Below, piece after piece: positions 10,547 through 22,221 of a stretch of 64,000 nucleotides of DNA (position 1 is its first letter; each line of letters starts with the position of its first letter). The position numbers and the translations under genes were made by a program. The DNA comes from Phytophthora hibernalis (Eukaryota; Oomycota; Peronosporomycetes; Peronosporales; Peronosporaceae). The notes under the pieces were generated by a model that was not told the origin of the DNA, did no database searches, and was given only the letters and a program-made list of their open reading frames with translations. Location: NCBI GenBank assembly GCA_012656075.1, contig JAAKBF010000266.1:62001-126000 (forward strand), read 5' to 3'.

Positions 10547-11951
10547 TCACATCTTGACCACTTTACTTGAGCTTCCTTCTTCCCCTTCGATATCAAATGT
10601 GACGGCAGAATCGTTGGTGAGCATCTTTTCCACAACCTCATGGATCAAGCCAAAGTTGTGGCGATACGTGCCAACGATGAGGTCGGTCATCTCTCCAATG
10701 TGTAGTTGGGTCTCCTGCTTTGACTTGAACTTCGACACTTCGGGGGTCAATTGAATAGCCATCCGGGAAAGGCAGCCCTGCACGAAGTTGCGAGGGCTGC
10801 AACTGCTAGTGCTAGCTGTAACGTCACGGCAGAACTCGAAGGTTGAGCAAGTGCTCCATCCTTTTCTCGCAACCGCACGGAAACAGAGCCTTCGATCTCG
10901 ACATAGCTGCTCCAGACAAACACCACACGATCCTTCTCAATGTGCCGTCGAAATGCAGCTCGTTTGGTGACGTTGACACGATGTGCCTTGGGAAGCTCCA
11001 GCGTATCCTTGAAAATGAGATTGGAGTGATCTTTGCTGAGAATCTGCGCTTGAGTTTGCTCGGCGACTGTGCCATTGTGAAGGCAGTTCCAAATCGCACA
11101 GTGCATGGCTAGCATCGAAAAGGAAAGTAGTCGAGATTCCTCGTGACGAAATGAGACTCCATTGGCTTCGCGTTTGAACTCAAGTCCGCCCTGCAGATTG
11201 TGAATCACATTTGAGAGCCCGCCGGTCGTTAACATTGAGCTCACCTCGGCAAACTGCGTCTCCACTGCGTCATTCAGCTGGGCAAAAATCTGTTGGTCTG
11301 TCATGTTCATTGAAAGCGGCCGCCTGACAGCACTCATTGGTGACCCCCGGTTTCTTTCTGGTGCTCATCAATGGCAGCTTCGAGGACTCGTGCGACTTGC
11401 AACTGCCCCAGCAGTCGATTGCGCAGCTTGCGATTTTCCTCAAAGGAGCCGTCGACTTGACGTTTCTGACGTTCAGCGACCGCCTTCCAGCCCGACAGAC
11501 CTGCGTTCATATCAACCGCAGTAAGTGCCAATTGCTGGTCGCCAGAGCTTGGCGAACCCGTTTTCCTCAGTCCTTCCAGCTCTTCTTGCAGCTCTAGAAC
11601 CTTCGAACGCAAGTAGTCGAGCTCGTGCTTTGGTCGCTTCCGATTGCGCCGCTTAGCCGTCGAGTAAGGCTTTAACCGCCTGTCGATCTTCTTTGGAGAC
11701 GCTTGCTCCTCTTGTTGTTGGGCTGGAGAAGCTGAACTTGGTTGATTTTGTTGGGGTGTGGACATGACTTTGTCTTTCTCGGCTGAGGACTTGAGTTGCT
11801 GAATTTCCAGTGACAACAGCATCGAGTTCATGGTCTCGTCATCTTCGTCCAGTTTGGAGTGAGTGGCTGTCCCGACGTTGACTGGAGAGCTTGAAACTTG
11901 GGTCACCTCTTGGGAGAAGTAGCCCAGCGCTTCCATCAGGTCGTCGTCCAT
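10547..11951 (-). CDS. M96 mating-specific-like protein, copy B, two apparent frameshifts
   Basis: Starts at ATG 11951-11949 (MDDDLMEALGYFSQEV). It has the same layout as copy A: acidic N-terminus, Gln/Ser-rich linker, basic plus leucine-heptad segment (RRNRKRPKHELDYLRSKV), coiled segment NRLLGQLQVARVLEAA, then the large C-terminal domain with SFRHEESRLLSFSM and GEMTDLIVGTYRHNFGL. The frame breaks in the C-run 11344-11348 and at AA 10785-10786 (plus strand). One added base at each joins the three frames and keeps alignment with copy A. The name is from memory of the Phytophthora family; DNA binding is inferred from the bZIP-like segment. Confidence 0.65.
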
Positions 11952-12300
11952 GGTCTCAACGTCTGTGGGGCGCCTCTGGTCGCTGGAATCGCCTGCAAAC
12001 TGCTGAAATTAGCAAATGCGCTTGCCTCTACCATCGTGGAGATGAAACAGCGGTGCAGATGTTCAGACGCAAATCGCGAGGAATCCTTTGCTTTGTCCGC
12101 CCCAAGGCACCACACGAGTGAACGACTTGAGCTTGATCAAGGCAACTTATTCTGATGTTATCTATCGAGGCTGTATCGAAGTCGTTTTCGTTTCTCAAGC
12201 GTTGAGAATGAAATGTCGAGTCTTGTTGTAATGTACTTCTTCAGTGCTAAACCTCTTCGACTAAAGATGCACTTCGAGTACAATGTGAACTTCTGCTGTG

Positions 12301-15300
12301 TCATTTCTTCAAGAATTTGTTGAACACGCGCACATGGATATTCGCCCTGCGCACCTTGGCGTCCGAAAGTTTCTTCGCAGCCTTCGCCGCATACGCTTTC
12401 TGGTCTGGCGTCCCCGAGCGAGCAAGAACCAGCAACGGCGCCTTGGCTCCAATCCGTGCGAGTTCGGCGCGGTTGGCCTCGTTTTTGGTAGCAAGGTTCG
12501 CCAGGGCGAGAGCAGCATAGCACTTTTGGTCGTCCGTGCCCGACTCCACCAGTAGAACAAGCGGAGCCACGCCCCCGCTCGGGCGATTTTGTCGCGATTC
12601 GCCCCGATGTCACTGCTGAGATTCCCAGTGCAAGTGCAGCAGCACACTTCTGTCTGGAACTTCCGTCGCGCACAAGAGCTACAAGCAGCGTGATGCACTC
12701 TGCACGGGTAACTTGGTGTCGGACGATGTCATTGCTGGCCAAATTTCCAATCGCACCCGCGGCATAGTATTGTTGGTCTTCGGTGCCTCTGTCAAGAAGC
12801 GTAACCAAGTGAGGAATGCCTCCTTTATCTGCAGTCTCAATGCGGTTCGGGTCGTTGTGCCAGGCCAGACTCCCCAACGCAAACGCTGCCACGCTTTTTA
12901 GCTTGTCGGTTCCTTCTTGCAAAAGCACAACCAGTGGCTCAATGGCTCCAGCACGACCAATCTCACCACGACTACCATCGTTGCTTGCCAAATTGCCCAG
13001 TGCAAGAGCAGCCGAATACTTTTGCTTGTCGGTTCCGTGGCTCAGAAGCTTGACAAGTGGGTCAATCCCTCCTGCTCGAGCGATTGCGTGGCGGTGCGAA
13101 TCTCCATAGGCGAGGCTGGCCAAAACGACAGCGGCACTTTCCTTTTGCTTCTCAGTGCCTCGTCGAAGAAGCGCAAGAAGAGGTGTGATGGCACCTTCTC
13201 GAGCGATTTCATCGCAATTGGCATCGCTGTTGGAACAACCTGCCAGTACAATTGCTGCACTCAGCTTTTGGTCGTCACTTTCCGATTGTAACAGCAAGAC
13301 AAGAGGCTTGATAGCGCCTTCACGCGCGATTTCCTCGCAGTGCTCCTCACGCTTAGCCAACCCAGCCAACACGACAGCAGCTCTTTGCTTTTGCTCTTCA
13401 GTGCCATACTGTAAAATTGTGACGAGCGGTGAAATGGCGCCTTGACTTGCGATTTCTACGCATTGTTTGTCGTTTCTTGCGAGGTTCGCTAGCACAGTCA
13501 CTGCACTTTCCTTCTGCTCGTCGTTTCCGACAAGTAAAATGGCCACCAGAGGATCCACCGAAGTTTCGCGCGCAATGTCAGACAGGTTCGTGTAGCCGCA
13601 CCGCATAATAATTTCCAGCGCGTACGCTGCGCCGTTCTTTTGCTGAGGGGTTCCTCCGCGCATAAGCGTCACGAGTGCCTTGATAGCTCCTTTGCGTACG
13701 ATCATACCGAGAGCGTCGTTGCTGAGAGCAAGATTTCCCAGTGCATAGGCAGCTCGATGCTTCTGCTCGGATGTTCCAACTTGAACAAGCGCCACAAGAT
13801 GCCGAACAGCATCTTTTCGGGCGATTTCACTTCTGATGCTCTCATTGTTGAGAGCAAGGTTCCCCATCGCTTCCGCTGTCCACAACTTTTGCGTATCGTT
13901 ACCGTTCTGCAATATCATCGCTAAAGGTTGAACCAGTCCGGACCATAGCTTCTGTGTCTCGTTGTCGCTTTCCACCGCTCCCGAATCTCCCAGATCATCG
14001 TTATTGCCCTTCGCGGCGATAGATGCACAACGAATGACACCTTCTTGGTTTCCGTCACCAGAGCTGTTTTTCAAAGCGTTAATCACTGCAAGCAGTTCTT
14101 GTGGAGAAACCTCCTTGACACAGTCACGGAGAGCATCGACATCTGACGTTGCCACCTTAGCATCCGAACTTGAAGCCCAATGCAGACATTCCAGCGCGTA
14201 AAGCTGCGTGAAGTACGTGCGTCCATTTCGAACTAAATCGCTTAGCATCTTGACGCCGTTTGCTTCGTATATCGACTGGCGCCACTTGTCATTGGCGCAG
14301 CTCTGCAAGACAAGCAAGAGAGCTCTTTCCTTTTCGTCACCGTTTGTGCTCTCGACTGCTTTCAATAATTCCGCGACATCGATGTCGCCAACAATCTCCT
14401 CTGAAGTCGCGCTTTGAAAAATACTTGGGGGTGGTGCCGACATTTTAATACGAACATCTGAGGCTTGCGCTGCAACAGTACAGTTGGAGCACGTGCTTGC
14501 TCCGTCAGAAGTAGGTAGTCCGCAATCCTTACAGCTGGAAATTTGTACGCTTGGATGCGCGTAGGCTTCGCTGTCAGCTACAACTTTCATCCTTTCAAGC
14601 ACTTGGTGGAGACTGATTCGTTCTGCAGGCTCCTTCTTCGTCATCAACAGCACTAGCTCCCACGCGGCGTCGGACATATCTTCCGGGCGCGGAGGAATCT
14701 TGCCGTTGCGAATATTCTCGCGGACATCTTGGTCGCTGAGAAAGGCAAAAGGAGGCTCATCGAGCACCGCTTCCATTATGCACATTGCAAAGGAGTACAC
14801 ATCAGACGCAAAAGTTGCTCGACTCGACAGACATTCTGGAGCACGCCAACGCAAGCCACCAGATCCATCCGAAGCATTCCCCGCTGTCTTGGACATTGTT
14901 GCGTTCGTTCGAACCGCACTGAGACCAAAGTCAGACAGTTTGGCGTGTCCATCCGCACCAACAAGCATATTGTTCAGCTTGAGATCTCCGTGCACCACTT
15001 TTTCTTGTGAATGTAAGACAAACCTTGAGCGGCTCCGAACAGCAGGCGCCACATTTGTTGCTTGTTATTGGCACGCAACAGGTACGAGCTGAGATCGCCG
15101 TTGGTCGCATCTTCACACACAATGAATGGTGGCGAGCTCACGTGCGATGCTCCGAACATTTTGATGATGTTCGGGTGGTTGAAGCTGTACCAAAGATTCA
15201 TTTCCGCCTCGATCTTCTGCTTTGAACGCTCGTCAGCAACCATGTCGTCAACCTGGAAGCACTTTACCACAACTTTTGTGCCGGATCCCCACAAGCCGTG

Positions 15301-15965
15301 GTGCACAGTGGCAAACGATCCGCGGGCAAAGGGTTCCATCTCAAACTCAATTTCATCCGGAGGGAAATACCACGAAGGCAGGTGTTGAACGGTTGCCTTC
15401 GAAGCTCGAACGACTGTGACCATCATGGACTTCATGAGGTGCATAGTTTCCTTGCTCTGTTGATCCGATCGCTGCTCCATTTCGTACTTGAGCATCATCA
15501 TCGCCTCGAGTTGGGCCCGTGTGTCTTGCAGTTCTTTCAAAACCTCCACACTGTTCACAACAACCCGAGACATCGCATCTTGCTGGATGCGTTGATCATT
15601 CTCCCATTGTTGCTTCCATCCCATCATAGCTGCCGTACCGGCGAGATTAAGCATCCGGAAGAGCATGTCAATCTCTTCGTAGATCAGGCCAAGCTCCCGT
15701 GTCATGGCTTGGTGCTTGATGATTCGCTTGTACAGCTTTTGGCCGCGATAACGTTCCAGATGGAGGGAAAATTTGGTCACTACGTCCACGTACTTGGCTA
15801 TTTTGTCGCTTGGTGGTAGCTCTCCCTTTCCTCCATCTTCTGCAGCTCATCGAAGATATCCTTCAAACGAAGATGCACCCGTTTGCATGTTTCTTGGCCT
15901 TCCTTCATCTCATTGCATAGCTGGTAGATTTTCAAGAGCACATCTACGACCGTGCCCACATCCAT
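12301..15965 (-). CDS. TKL-type protein kinase fused to a zinc ribbon and 13 armadillo repeats
   Basis: Starts at ATG 15965-15963. Residues 1-200 are helical and coiled-coil-like. Then comes a TKL kinase domain: ARGSFATVHHG loop, VVVKC lysine, HGDLKLNN catalytic loop (Gly where Arg is usual), SDFGLS, and RWRAPEC. After it lies a Cys4 ribbon (CKDCGLP...CSNC), a linker, and 13 armadillo repeats of about 42 residues (for example LVTLMRGGTPQQK), ending at 12301. Four breaks (T-run 15801-15804, T-run 14999-15003, CCC 12624-12626, near 12570) each need one added base. Repeats continue in register across the breaks, so I treat it as one intact gene of about 1,220 residues. Substrates unknown. Confidence 0.85.
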
Positions 15966-16767
15966 CGTTCAGGTGCGACGAAAAGTTAAAAGAAAGAGGA
16001 GATTGCGACGGCGTTGAGCAAATTCTGGAATGCCAACCAAGAAGCAAACCAACCGCATTCAAAGCACCGCCACTAAATATATACTGCAGTCGGCGGGCGG
16101 AGAAATGATCTTGTCACTTTTCAACGGCCAGCAGCGGAGATTGCAATTCACATTTAAGACGTTTGTTGACCCATTTCCACAGCACAGCGTACTGCTTGTC
16201 ATTTGGCTTTGTTTCGTGTTCAGTTTTTAAAGAGGTTACATGGCCATGTACTGCAGTTTTTTCGGCCTTGTTGGTCATGACCATTTTGGCGGGACGTTGC
16301 CGGACGCATTGACATGTTTTGCTCACGCCCGTTTGCTCTAACAATAAATTTAGTCGGGCTGTCCCACTTCACGTAAATAAGGTTGCCCAAATCGTATGCA
16401 TCCCGATCAACAGGAATTCACAGCAGCAGTAATACAAAACAAAACAACGTGATCCGTCCGTCCTTGGCTTCCACGTGCAACAAATTGCTCATCGGAGTGC
16501 GTTATGCATATCCAGGAGTAGATACCAACCACACGAATACAACTTCCACTCAGGGCAGAATGCAGCAATGAAACCACAAAATACGCGATGTGTGCTCAGT
16601 GTGAATGCTTCCAGACAACAATGCTGCGGTGGTTTCGGTTTGCCAATGAGATGTATTTCTCTGTTGTAAACGGTCGGACGGGTTTCACGCTTTCACTGAT
16701 GGGGACTCAAGCCTCACTTCACGATCTCTTCTTGGCCACCCAGGAGCCATCGTCCCAGTTTCTCATC
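15966..16767. other. Intergenic region between divergent genes
   Basis: Separates the minus-strand kinase gene from the plus-strand membrane protein gene, so it should hold both promoters. Short open frames have no recognisable motif. No convincing oomycete initiator element was identified by eye. Confidence 0.5.
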
Positions 16768-18640
16768 ATGGGTGCTACTCGTACCTGCGTGTTGACGCTC
16801 TTGGCGCTCTCTGGCTGCGTCTCTTTCGTCGAGGCGACTTACGGTGGGACCTGCTACGATTACTTCGGCGTGAACGCGACGACCTGCTCAGATGTGTACG
16901 AAACGTGCAGCTACATGAGCTCGTGCAGCAACACCAACGGAAAACTCAGCTACTATTGCTACGATATGGAGTGCTCGGGCACGTGGACGCAGGACTCCAG
17001 CAACACCTCAGGCACCATAGACGTCTGCCAAACGGTGTCCTTTTCGACCTGCGAGGAAGCGGACACTGCACTCACCAGTATCGGTTGTACCTGCTCAAAG
17101 TGCAGTGCTGAGTATTATGGGTACATCGATGTCAAGTGCTATCACCCGTTCAATTGCTCTGTCCATGGGTATTCCGAGTACTATTGGGGAGTGATGAAGT
17201 GGGAGACTTCAACATTCAAATACTAGTGTATTGTCTTGTTGCAGCCGCCTTGGTGACTGAAGCCATCGGAGCCTCGCTTTGCTGCCCCCAAGGCACGAGG
17301 GTGAACCGTCGACGAAAGAACTCGTGCGAAAGAAGTTGTCTTGCGTTGGGAGGGGTATTTACCGATTGGTGTTGGCGTCGTTCGTGCTCGAAGATGGGAC
17401 CCCATGCCGTTCATCGACTACTTCTGCGACAAAAGGGACCTATTTGGAGTTATCGCCTGCTGCAAGATGCCAAACTTGCGTCCACGTTGGATGAGACTCG
17501 GTGGTATCGTGGGGACTCTGTTGGCCACCATTTCGCTCGCGTTCATCTTCGGCACGTACATTTACAACAATGAGCGTTGCTCTTACTCTCAAGATACCTG
17601 CGACGGAGCGCCTATGGCAGTCGATTGTGAGGAAGCATACGTTTCTGACGCGTATATTATAGCATATATTGCAACAACCGTGCTGTCACTGGGTATATCG
17701 GAAGTGAGTTCTCTTGCGGTTAGTTCAGTCAAGATGGGGTCTCTGCGCCAGAAGCTACAAGTGGCTGTTACGCTTCTCACAGCAACCGGGCTCGTGATCT
17801 ACGGGGTCCTATTCTCGAACAGTTGGAGCAAAGGCGATATTGGTGATGATTACAACGGTGACTCTCGTCGACTACAGTATATCGGGTTCCTACTTGTTGT
17901 CGGGTGGGTGGTTGCCGAAGCTGCTGGGATTGGTCTCGTTCTTTTGCGGTTTTTGACATGCCGGATCTTTTACTCTTTGGTGTTCCGATCTCGGCTGGAG
18001 GAAGAAAAGAAATCTGCCGGAGCCGCCGCCATCCACCCTCAAAATCAAAAGATCAATGATGCTATCATAGAGTCGGGCCTAGATGGCTCTAATCAACCCA
18101 AAACAGGGGTCAAAGTTGCAGACACACAAAGCGCTACTGATGATATCACGCCTGACTCCGCTAATAACCCCAAAACATTGATCGAAGCTGCAGACACACA
18201 ACAACCGACCAGCACTCCGGATGATCTCACTCCTGATTCCGCTGAAACAACAACCGAGGCTGGGGACAGTAAAAACGAGCAGCACTTCGGATGATGTCAC
18301 GCCTGACTCCGCTGAACTTGACTCCGCTAAGAACACCACAACACCGCTCGAAGCTGTGAGCATCCAAAAGCAAGTCATCACACCTGATGATGTCGCGCCA
18401 GGCCCCACTAGTAGTCCCAAAACAACGACCGAATCGGCGGGCATACAAAAGCAAGGCAGCACCCCTGCTGCCATCGCACCTGGCTCCGCCAGTAGCCCCA
18501 GAAACAAGATTGGCGATGGAGAAGACAAACCGAGATTGCGTTTTACTGGAGACAAACCGATGAACACCCGTATCGACCGTAAGAAACTTTTGACTGAGAA
18601 TATTAAGCTGGAACCGCCGAAGCGCGGTGATCATCAATAG
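16768..18640 (+). CDS. Secretory multi-pass membrane protein with Cys-rich ectodomain and repetitive cytoplasmic tail
   Basis: The ATG at 16768 starts a signal peptide (CVLTLLALSGCVSFVEA). An ectodomain of about 115 residues with some 18 cysteines follows, then a membrane helix (QILVYCLVAAALVTEA), a basic segment, and several more hydrophobic helices (GGIVGTLLATISLAFIFG, FLLVVGWVVAEAAGIGLVLL). The last 200 residues are hydrophilic with degenerate repeats around DDITPDSA / DDLTPDSA / DDVAPG. Breaks at GGGG 17186-17189, CCCCC 17285-17289 and GGG 17396-17398 each need one added base. The break at A-run 18271-18275 goes the other way. No known family recognised; a receptor- or adhesion-like surface role is inference. 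Confidence 0.6.
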
Positions 18641-19014
18641 TCGCAGCTACATCGATATTTTGTAACACTTTACATTCTCTAAAGCATCATTTGGTGATCA
18701 TACTCTTCTTGTTAGCCTCACGTCGTATACTCTGAACATGTCCTCAGCCACTGCTGGCATGAGCTTCTTGGTTCATTCGCTTGCGAACAAATAATCACAG
18801 GCATGGTTCATTCGCCACGACGGTGAATTTTTTTCCTAAACACCGGGATCCTCGAGCGAAAACATAATTATTTCAGTAGAATACTCTGTAGGAAATAGCA
18901 ACAAAACTCCAAAAGTAAAGCACCTTGATTTATAAGCATGAAAATTGCGGTGAGTCGATGCTAAATTGCCTCAGTACAACCAAGAAATGCCAAAGATAAT
19001 AAGGGACACTAGCA
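18641..19014. other. Intergenic, AT-rich
   Basis: Nothing convincing apart from a minus frame to 18930 that may be the shifted C-terminus of the small secreted protein upstream. Confidence 0.4.
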
Positions 19015-19416
19015 TCACTTGAGTCCAAAGAGCTGCAATCTTCGTCGGTGGCGCATCGCTTGTGAGGGTTTCCCTCGTCCAGCTTGGTGTCGGTGTTCCG
19101 CATGTATCCCCTCCCCAACCGCTTTGGCATGACACGCATTCGACTGTTTCCCGCTACTTTGATCACATCGTACGGTGCTGCAATGTTCTGGTGTCGCGCA
19201 ATACTTATCACACACCGAGCCCCAGTAGCCGTCCGTACAGTCGAAACATACTATGGTACCGCCCACCGAGGTACAGCTACCGGCCCCACCAACATCGTCA
19301 TCTCCAGAAGACCCACTACCACTTTCGGAATTTCCAGTTGTGCTTCCTTGGGTCTGTTGCAGCACTGCGGAAAATAGGACCAGCAATGATAGCAGCCACA
19401 CACGATAGCTTGACAT
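19015..19416 (-). CDS. Small secreted Cys-containing (EGF-like) protein
   Basis: From ATG 19416 a clear signal peptide (VWLLSLLVLFSAVLQQTQG) leads into a Ser/Gly/Asp-rich linker and an EGF-like cysteine pattern (CTSVGGTIVCFDCTDGYWG, then CDKYCATPEHC). The raw frame ends at 19015. A neighbouring frame continues to 18930 with RCATDEDCSSL and a hydrophobic end, which fits the secreted cysteine pattern better. A single-base shift in the last third is therefore likely. It could be an apoplastic protein or a GPI-type surface protein; I see no RXLR motif and do not call it an effector. Confidence 0.5.
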   Translation of the reverse strand: MSSYRVWLLSLLVLFSAVLQQTQGSTTGNSESGSGSSGDDDVGGAGSCTSVGGTIVCFDCTDGYWGSVCDKYCATPEHCSTVRCDQSSGKQSNACHAKAVGEGIHAEHRHQAGRGKPSQAMRHRRRLQLFGLK

Positions 19417-20029
19417 CGTAAGAGAAGTTGCGAAATTCAGTGTTGAGTACTTGAGCAATGACTGGAAGAAGCTGGAGTGGATGAAGTTGTCATGCGCTGT
19501 TTGTGGGAACCCCACGTCAGGAATGAGTTATGAATAGCCCGTGAATCAGAGGAATTGAGGGTGAAATAATTATCCCATAATAGCAAAATATCAGTACACT
19601 GCGTATCGTTCTGAAATCCATTTCAGTTGGTAAATGCGCGCTATTTCAAGGCCTTACTTTACTGAATGAGCAGTCTAGATATCTAATAATGCGATAAAAC
19701 GGGCTTACGTACAAGTACAATATATTGCTATTGATACAGTTAGCTAAAAGCTGAATTGATAGGATTTATCAATGCAGCTTTTTAAAACCAGTTTTTAAAC
19801 TAGAACGTTACTAAGTTTCGTTAGAAATCGAGTTGCGATGACCCCCAACGGTCGCGTTACACGCCAGATATTAGCTTCACTCGCCAAAGTTTGGCGCTTT
19901 GTGTTTTCCCATCGGGAGACGCTATTTGCTAGCGGCGCACTAAATCTGGTCATTCGCCAGAATTCTCGCCAGATCTGGCGGTCAGTCTGTCGATTTGATC
20001 CGCACACACACAAATCGACAAGAGAATCA
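19417..20029. other. Intergenic, probably the 5' flank of Harbinger-like element B
   Basis: AT-rich with no gene. Terminal inverted repeats for the adjacent transposase were looked for and not found. Confidence 0.4.
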
Positions 20030-21210
20030 ATGGACGGCGATGATGAGCTCCAACTCATTTTGTACATGACAAGAAGCAGACAGAGGAGGGCGGAGAAGTC
20101 GATGCGGGGTGGCTCGAAACCAGGACGCAGAGGCAACATCGACCGACAGCGCACTCTATATGGGCGTATGCTCTTGGCCGACTATTGGGGGCCGTCGATA
20201 GCGACATGTTCCGTGCCAACTTTAAGCTTCCGATCGGCCTCTTTGACGAAATCGTTGGCGCAGTCTCTCTCCGTCCGTTCTTTGTCCAGCGCCCCGACGC
20301 AGCAGGGTTGCCAGGCGCCACACCGCTGCAGAAGATCGCTGCGGCGGTTCGCATGCTGACGTCTGGAGTATCTGCGCAAGAGCTCGACGGTAAATACCGG
20401 CTCGGCGCTTTCACGGTGCTCGAGGCGCTCAAGCAGTTCTGCGCGACCGTTGTCGACATCTACGGTGCGACCTCATTACGTGGGCCCACAGAGTCCGACT
20501 TGAGCCGGCTCCTAGACGAAGGTGTCGAGGCGGGCTTCCTCGGCTGCATCGTTCTATCAACTGCATGGAAGAATTGCCCAAGCGCCTGGAAGGGGATGTT
20601 CCAGGGCAAGGCCAAAATTGCTACGGTGGTTCTCGAGGCGATCGCTGACCTTCGTGAACGGTTCTGGCACTTTAATTTTGGGACGCCTGGAGCGCTCAAC
20701 GACATCAACGTACTCGACCGTTCTCCTCTCTTTCACAATACTGTCAATGGCATTGCACCAGAGGCACTGTGGACGCTCAAAGGGAGGGAATACAGGTTTT
20801 CATATTGGCTAGCGAACGGTATATACCCGGAGTACACATGCTTTTGAAAACCATTCAGAATCCATCAACTCGAATGCAAATATACTTCTCGTCTCGCCAG
20901 GAAGCCAAGCGCAAGGAAATCGAACGCGCATTTGGTGTTCTCCAATCCCGATTTCACATTCTCACGACAGGGTGCCGCTTGTGGGAATCGTGATGCAATG
21001 GCAACAGTCATCAAGACCTGTGTGATCCTCCACAATCTGAACATCGACTACGAGAGGCGACTCGGCCTCGATCCCACCTACACTGGCACTGCTACGTATG
21101 AGACGCATCCGTTCCACCTTATTCCGCGAGTCACACAGGAAGATGCATCGGACAGAGCCGTTCTAATTCGAGCAATGAAAACCACGAGGCACATTACCGA
21201 ATGCAACTAG
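20030..21210 (+). pseudogene. PIF/Harbinger-like (DDE_Tnp_4) transposase B
   Basis: ATG 20030 opens MDGDDELQLILYMTRSR. The body matches the plant/oomycete Harbinger type: WKNCPSAWKGMFQGK, the second-Asp block GTPGALNDINVLDRSP, LANGIYPEYTCF, and the Glu block ERAFGVLQSRFHI, ending in CVILHNLNIDYE. Breaks lie at GGGGG 20186-20190, near 20843 and near 20990. The first catalytic Asp region reads GCIVLSTAWKNCP where the family has an Asp, so the active site appears damaged even if the frame is corrected. Convergent with the Myb/NAM-like gene that follows. Confidence 0.8.
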
Positions 21211-21279
21211 ACCTCTTGGAAGAAATGTGGGAAATATGGGCATTCAAAAATATAGAAAGCGAAGCATAGATGAATTAAC

Positions 21280-22221
21280 CTAAACCACTGCATTCTCTTC
21301 AGTTTCCACTTGCTCATTTCGTTTCATGTCAAGCAGAAATGTCTCTGCCTGAAGCGTAAAAACCAATTTGGAAGGTTCACTCTCAGGATTCATCTTGAAG
21401 AAGGCAATGCGAGAGTTGACCTTGTCGACGGCGAGTTGATCTTCAAGCAAACGGTTCTTGGCTTCAGATGCGGCGGCGATGTGCTGCAGAGTCTCGAGCT
21501 CTGTGTCGTCTCCCCGGTGAAGTGCTGTTGTGGCTGAGCTTCGCTCTTTGCCGCCTTCATGCCGACAGCGGGCCGCTTGGCAAGCGTCACAACAGGGCAC
21601 TTGCGCCTGCAACGTCGTCGGCGACTTCGTCCAACCCCAATGCGGACCGCACGCGCGGCTCAATGCCATCCATCGGGACAGCAAATCTGGGGAGCGCGCG
21701 CGATCTCGTATTGCTCAGAGAACTTGATTTTTTCGCCCATGTCGAGCATGTACACTTGATGCCCTCTGCTCACATAATCTGAATACTGCCACCCGCTTTG
21801 ATATTCCCATAGCGCCGCCGCGAGATGGCCCAACCACTTTCCCACGCACTTGGCAAAGACCTTGTTCCAGCGATTAGACAGCGCGACAGCCGAGCGACAA
21901 TTTCCGGGAAGTAAATCTATATAGATGCTATTGAGTGACAGCCAAGGCCAACTTAGGAAAAGAGAACCCAACCGAATGAAGAGCTGGGAACGGCACTCAC
22001 TTTTGAATTAGCCGCCCCGTCTGACGGTTAATATTCACACCACAACGGCCAAGACAACAGCATATACGTTGCTTGGGCCTTCGCCCAGAAGTAGTGCCGG
22101 CCTGATCAGTGCCGACGGCGGCGTCAACAGTCTCCTTTGTGTACGCACGAGCCAACGCGGTATCATCGGCCTCCTTAAAGTTGGGCTGTCCGACTTGGCG
22201 ACCGCCTCGTGGCGCGGCCAT
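21280..22221 (-). pseudogene. Myb/NAM-associated-like accessory protein of Harbinger-like element B
   Basis: ATG 22221-22219 starts MAAPRGGRQVGQPNFKEADD, an N-terminal SANT-like segment. Shifted frames carry NRWNKVFAKCVGKWLGHLAA and SGWQYSDYVSRGHQVYMLD, then a C-terminal helical part ending near 21280. At least two breaks separate these blocks. Plant and oomycete PIF/Harbinger elements commonly encode such a DNA-binding partner beside the transposase, and the tail-to-tail layout agrees. Confidence 0.65.

Noticed and set aside
18930..19211. IARHQNIAAPYDV in a minus frame, resembling the Harbinger A C-terminus
   Set aside because: Only a short match, and the same bases in the other frame encode the cysteine pattern of a secreted protein; probably coincidence.
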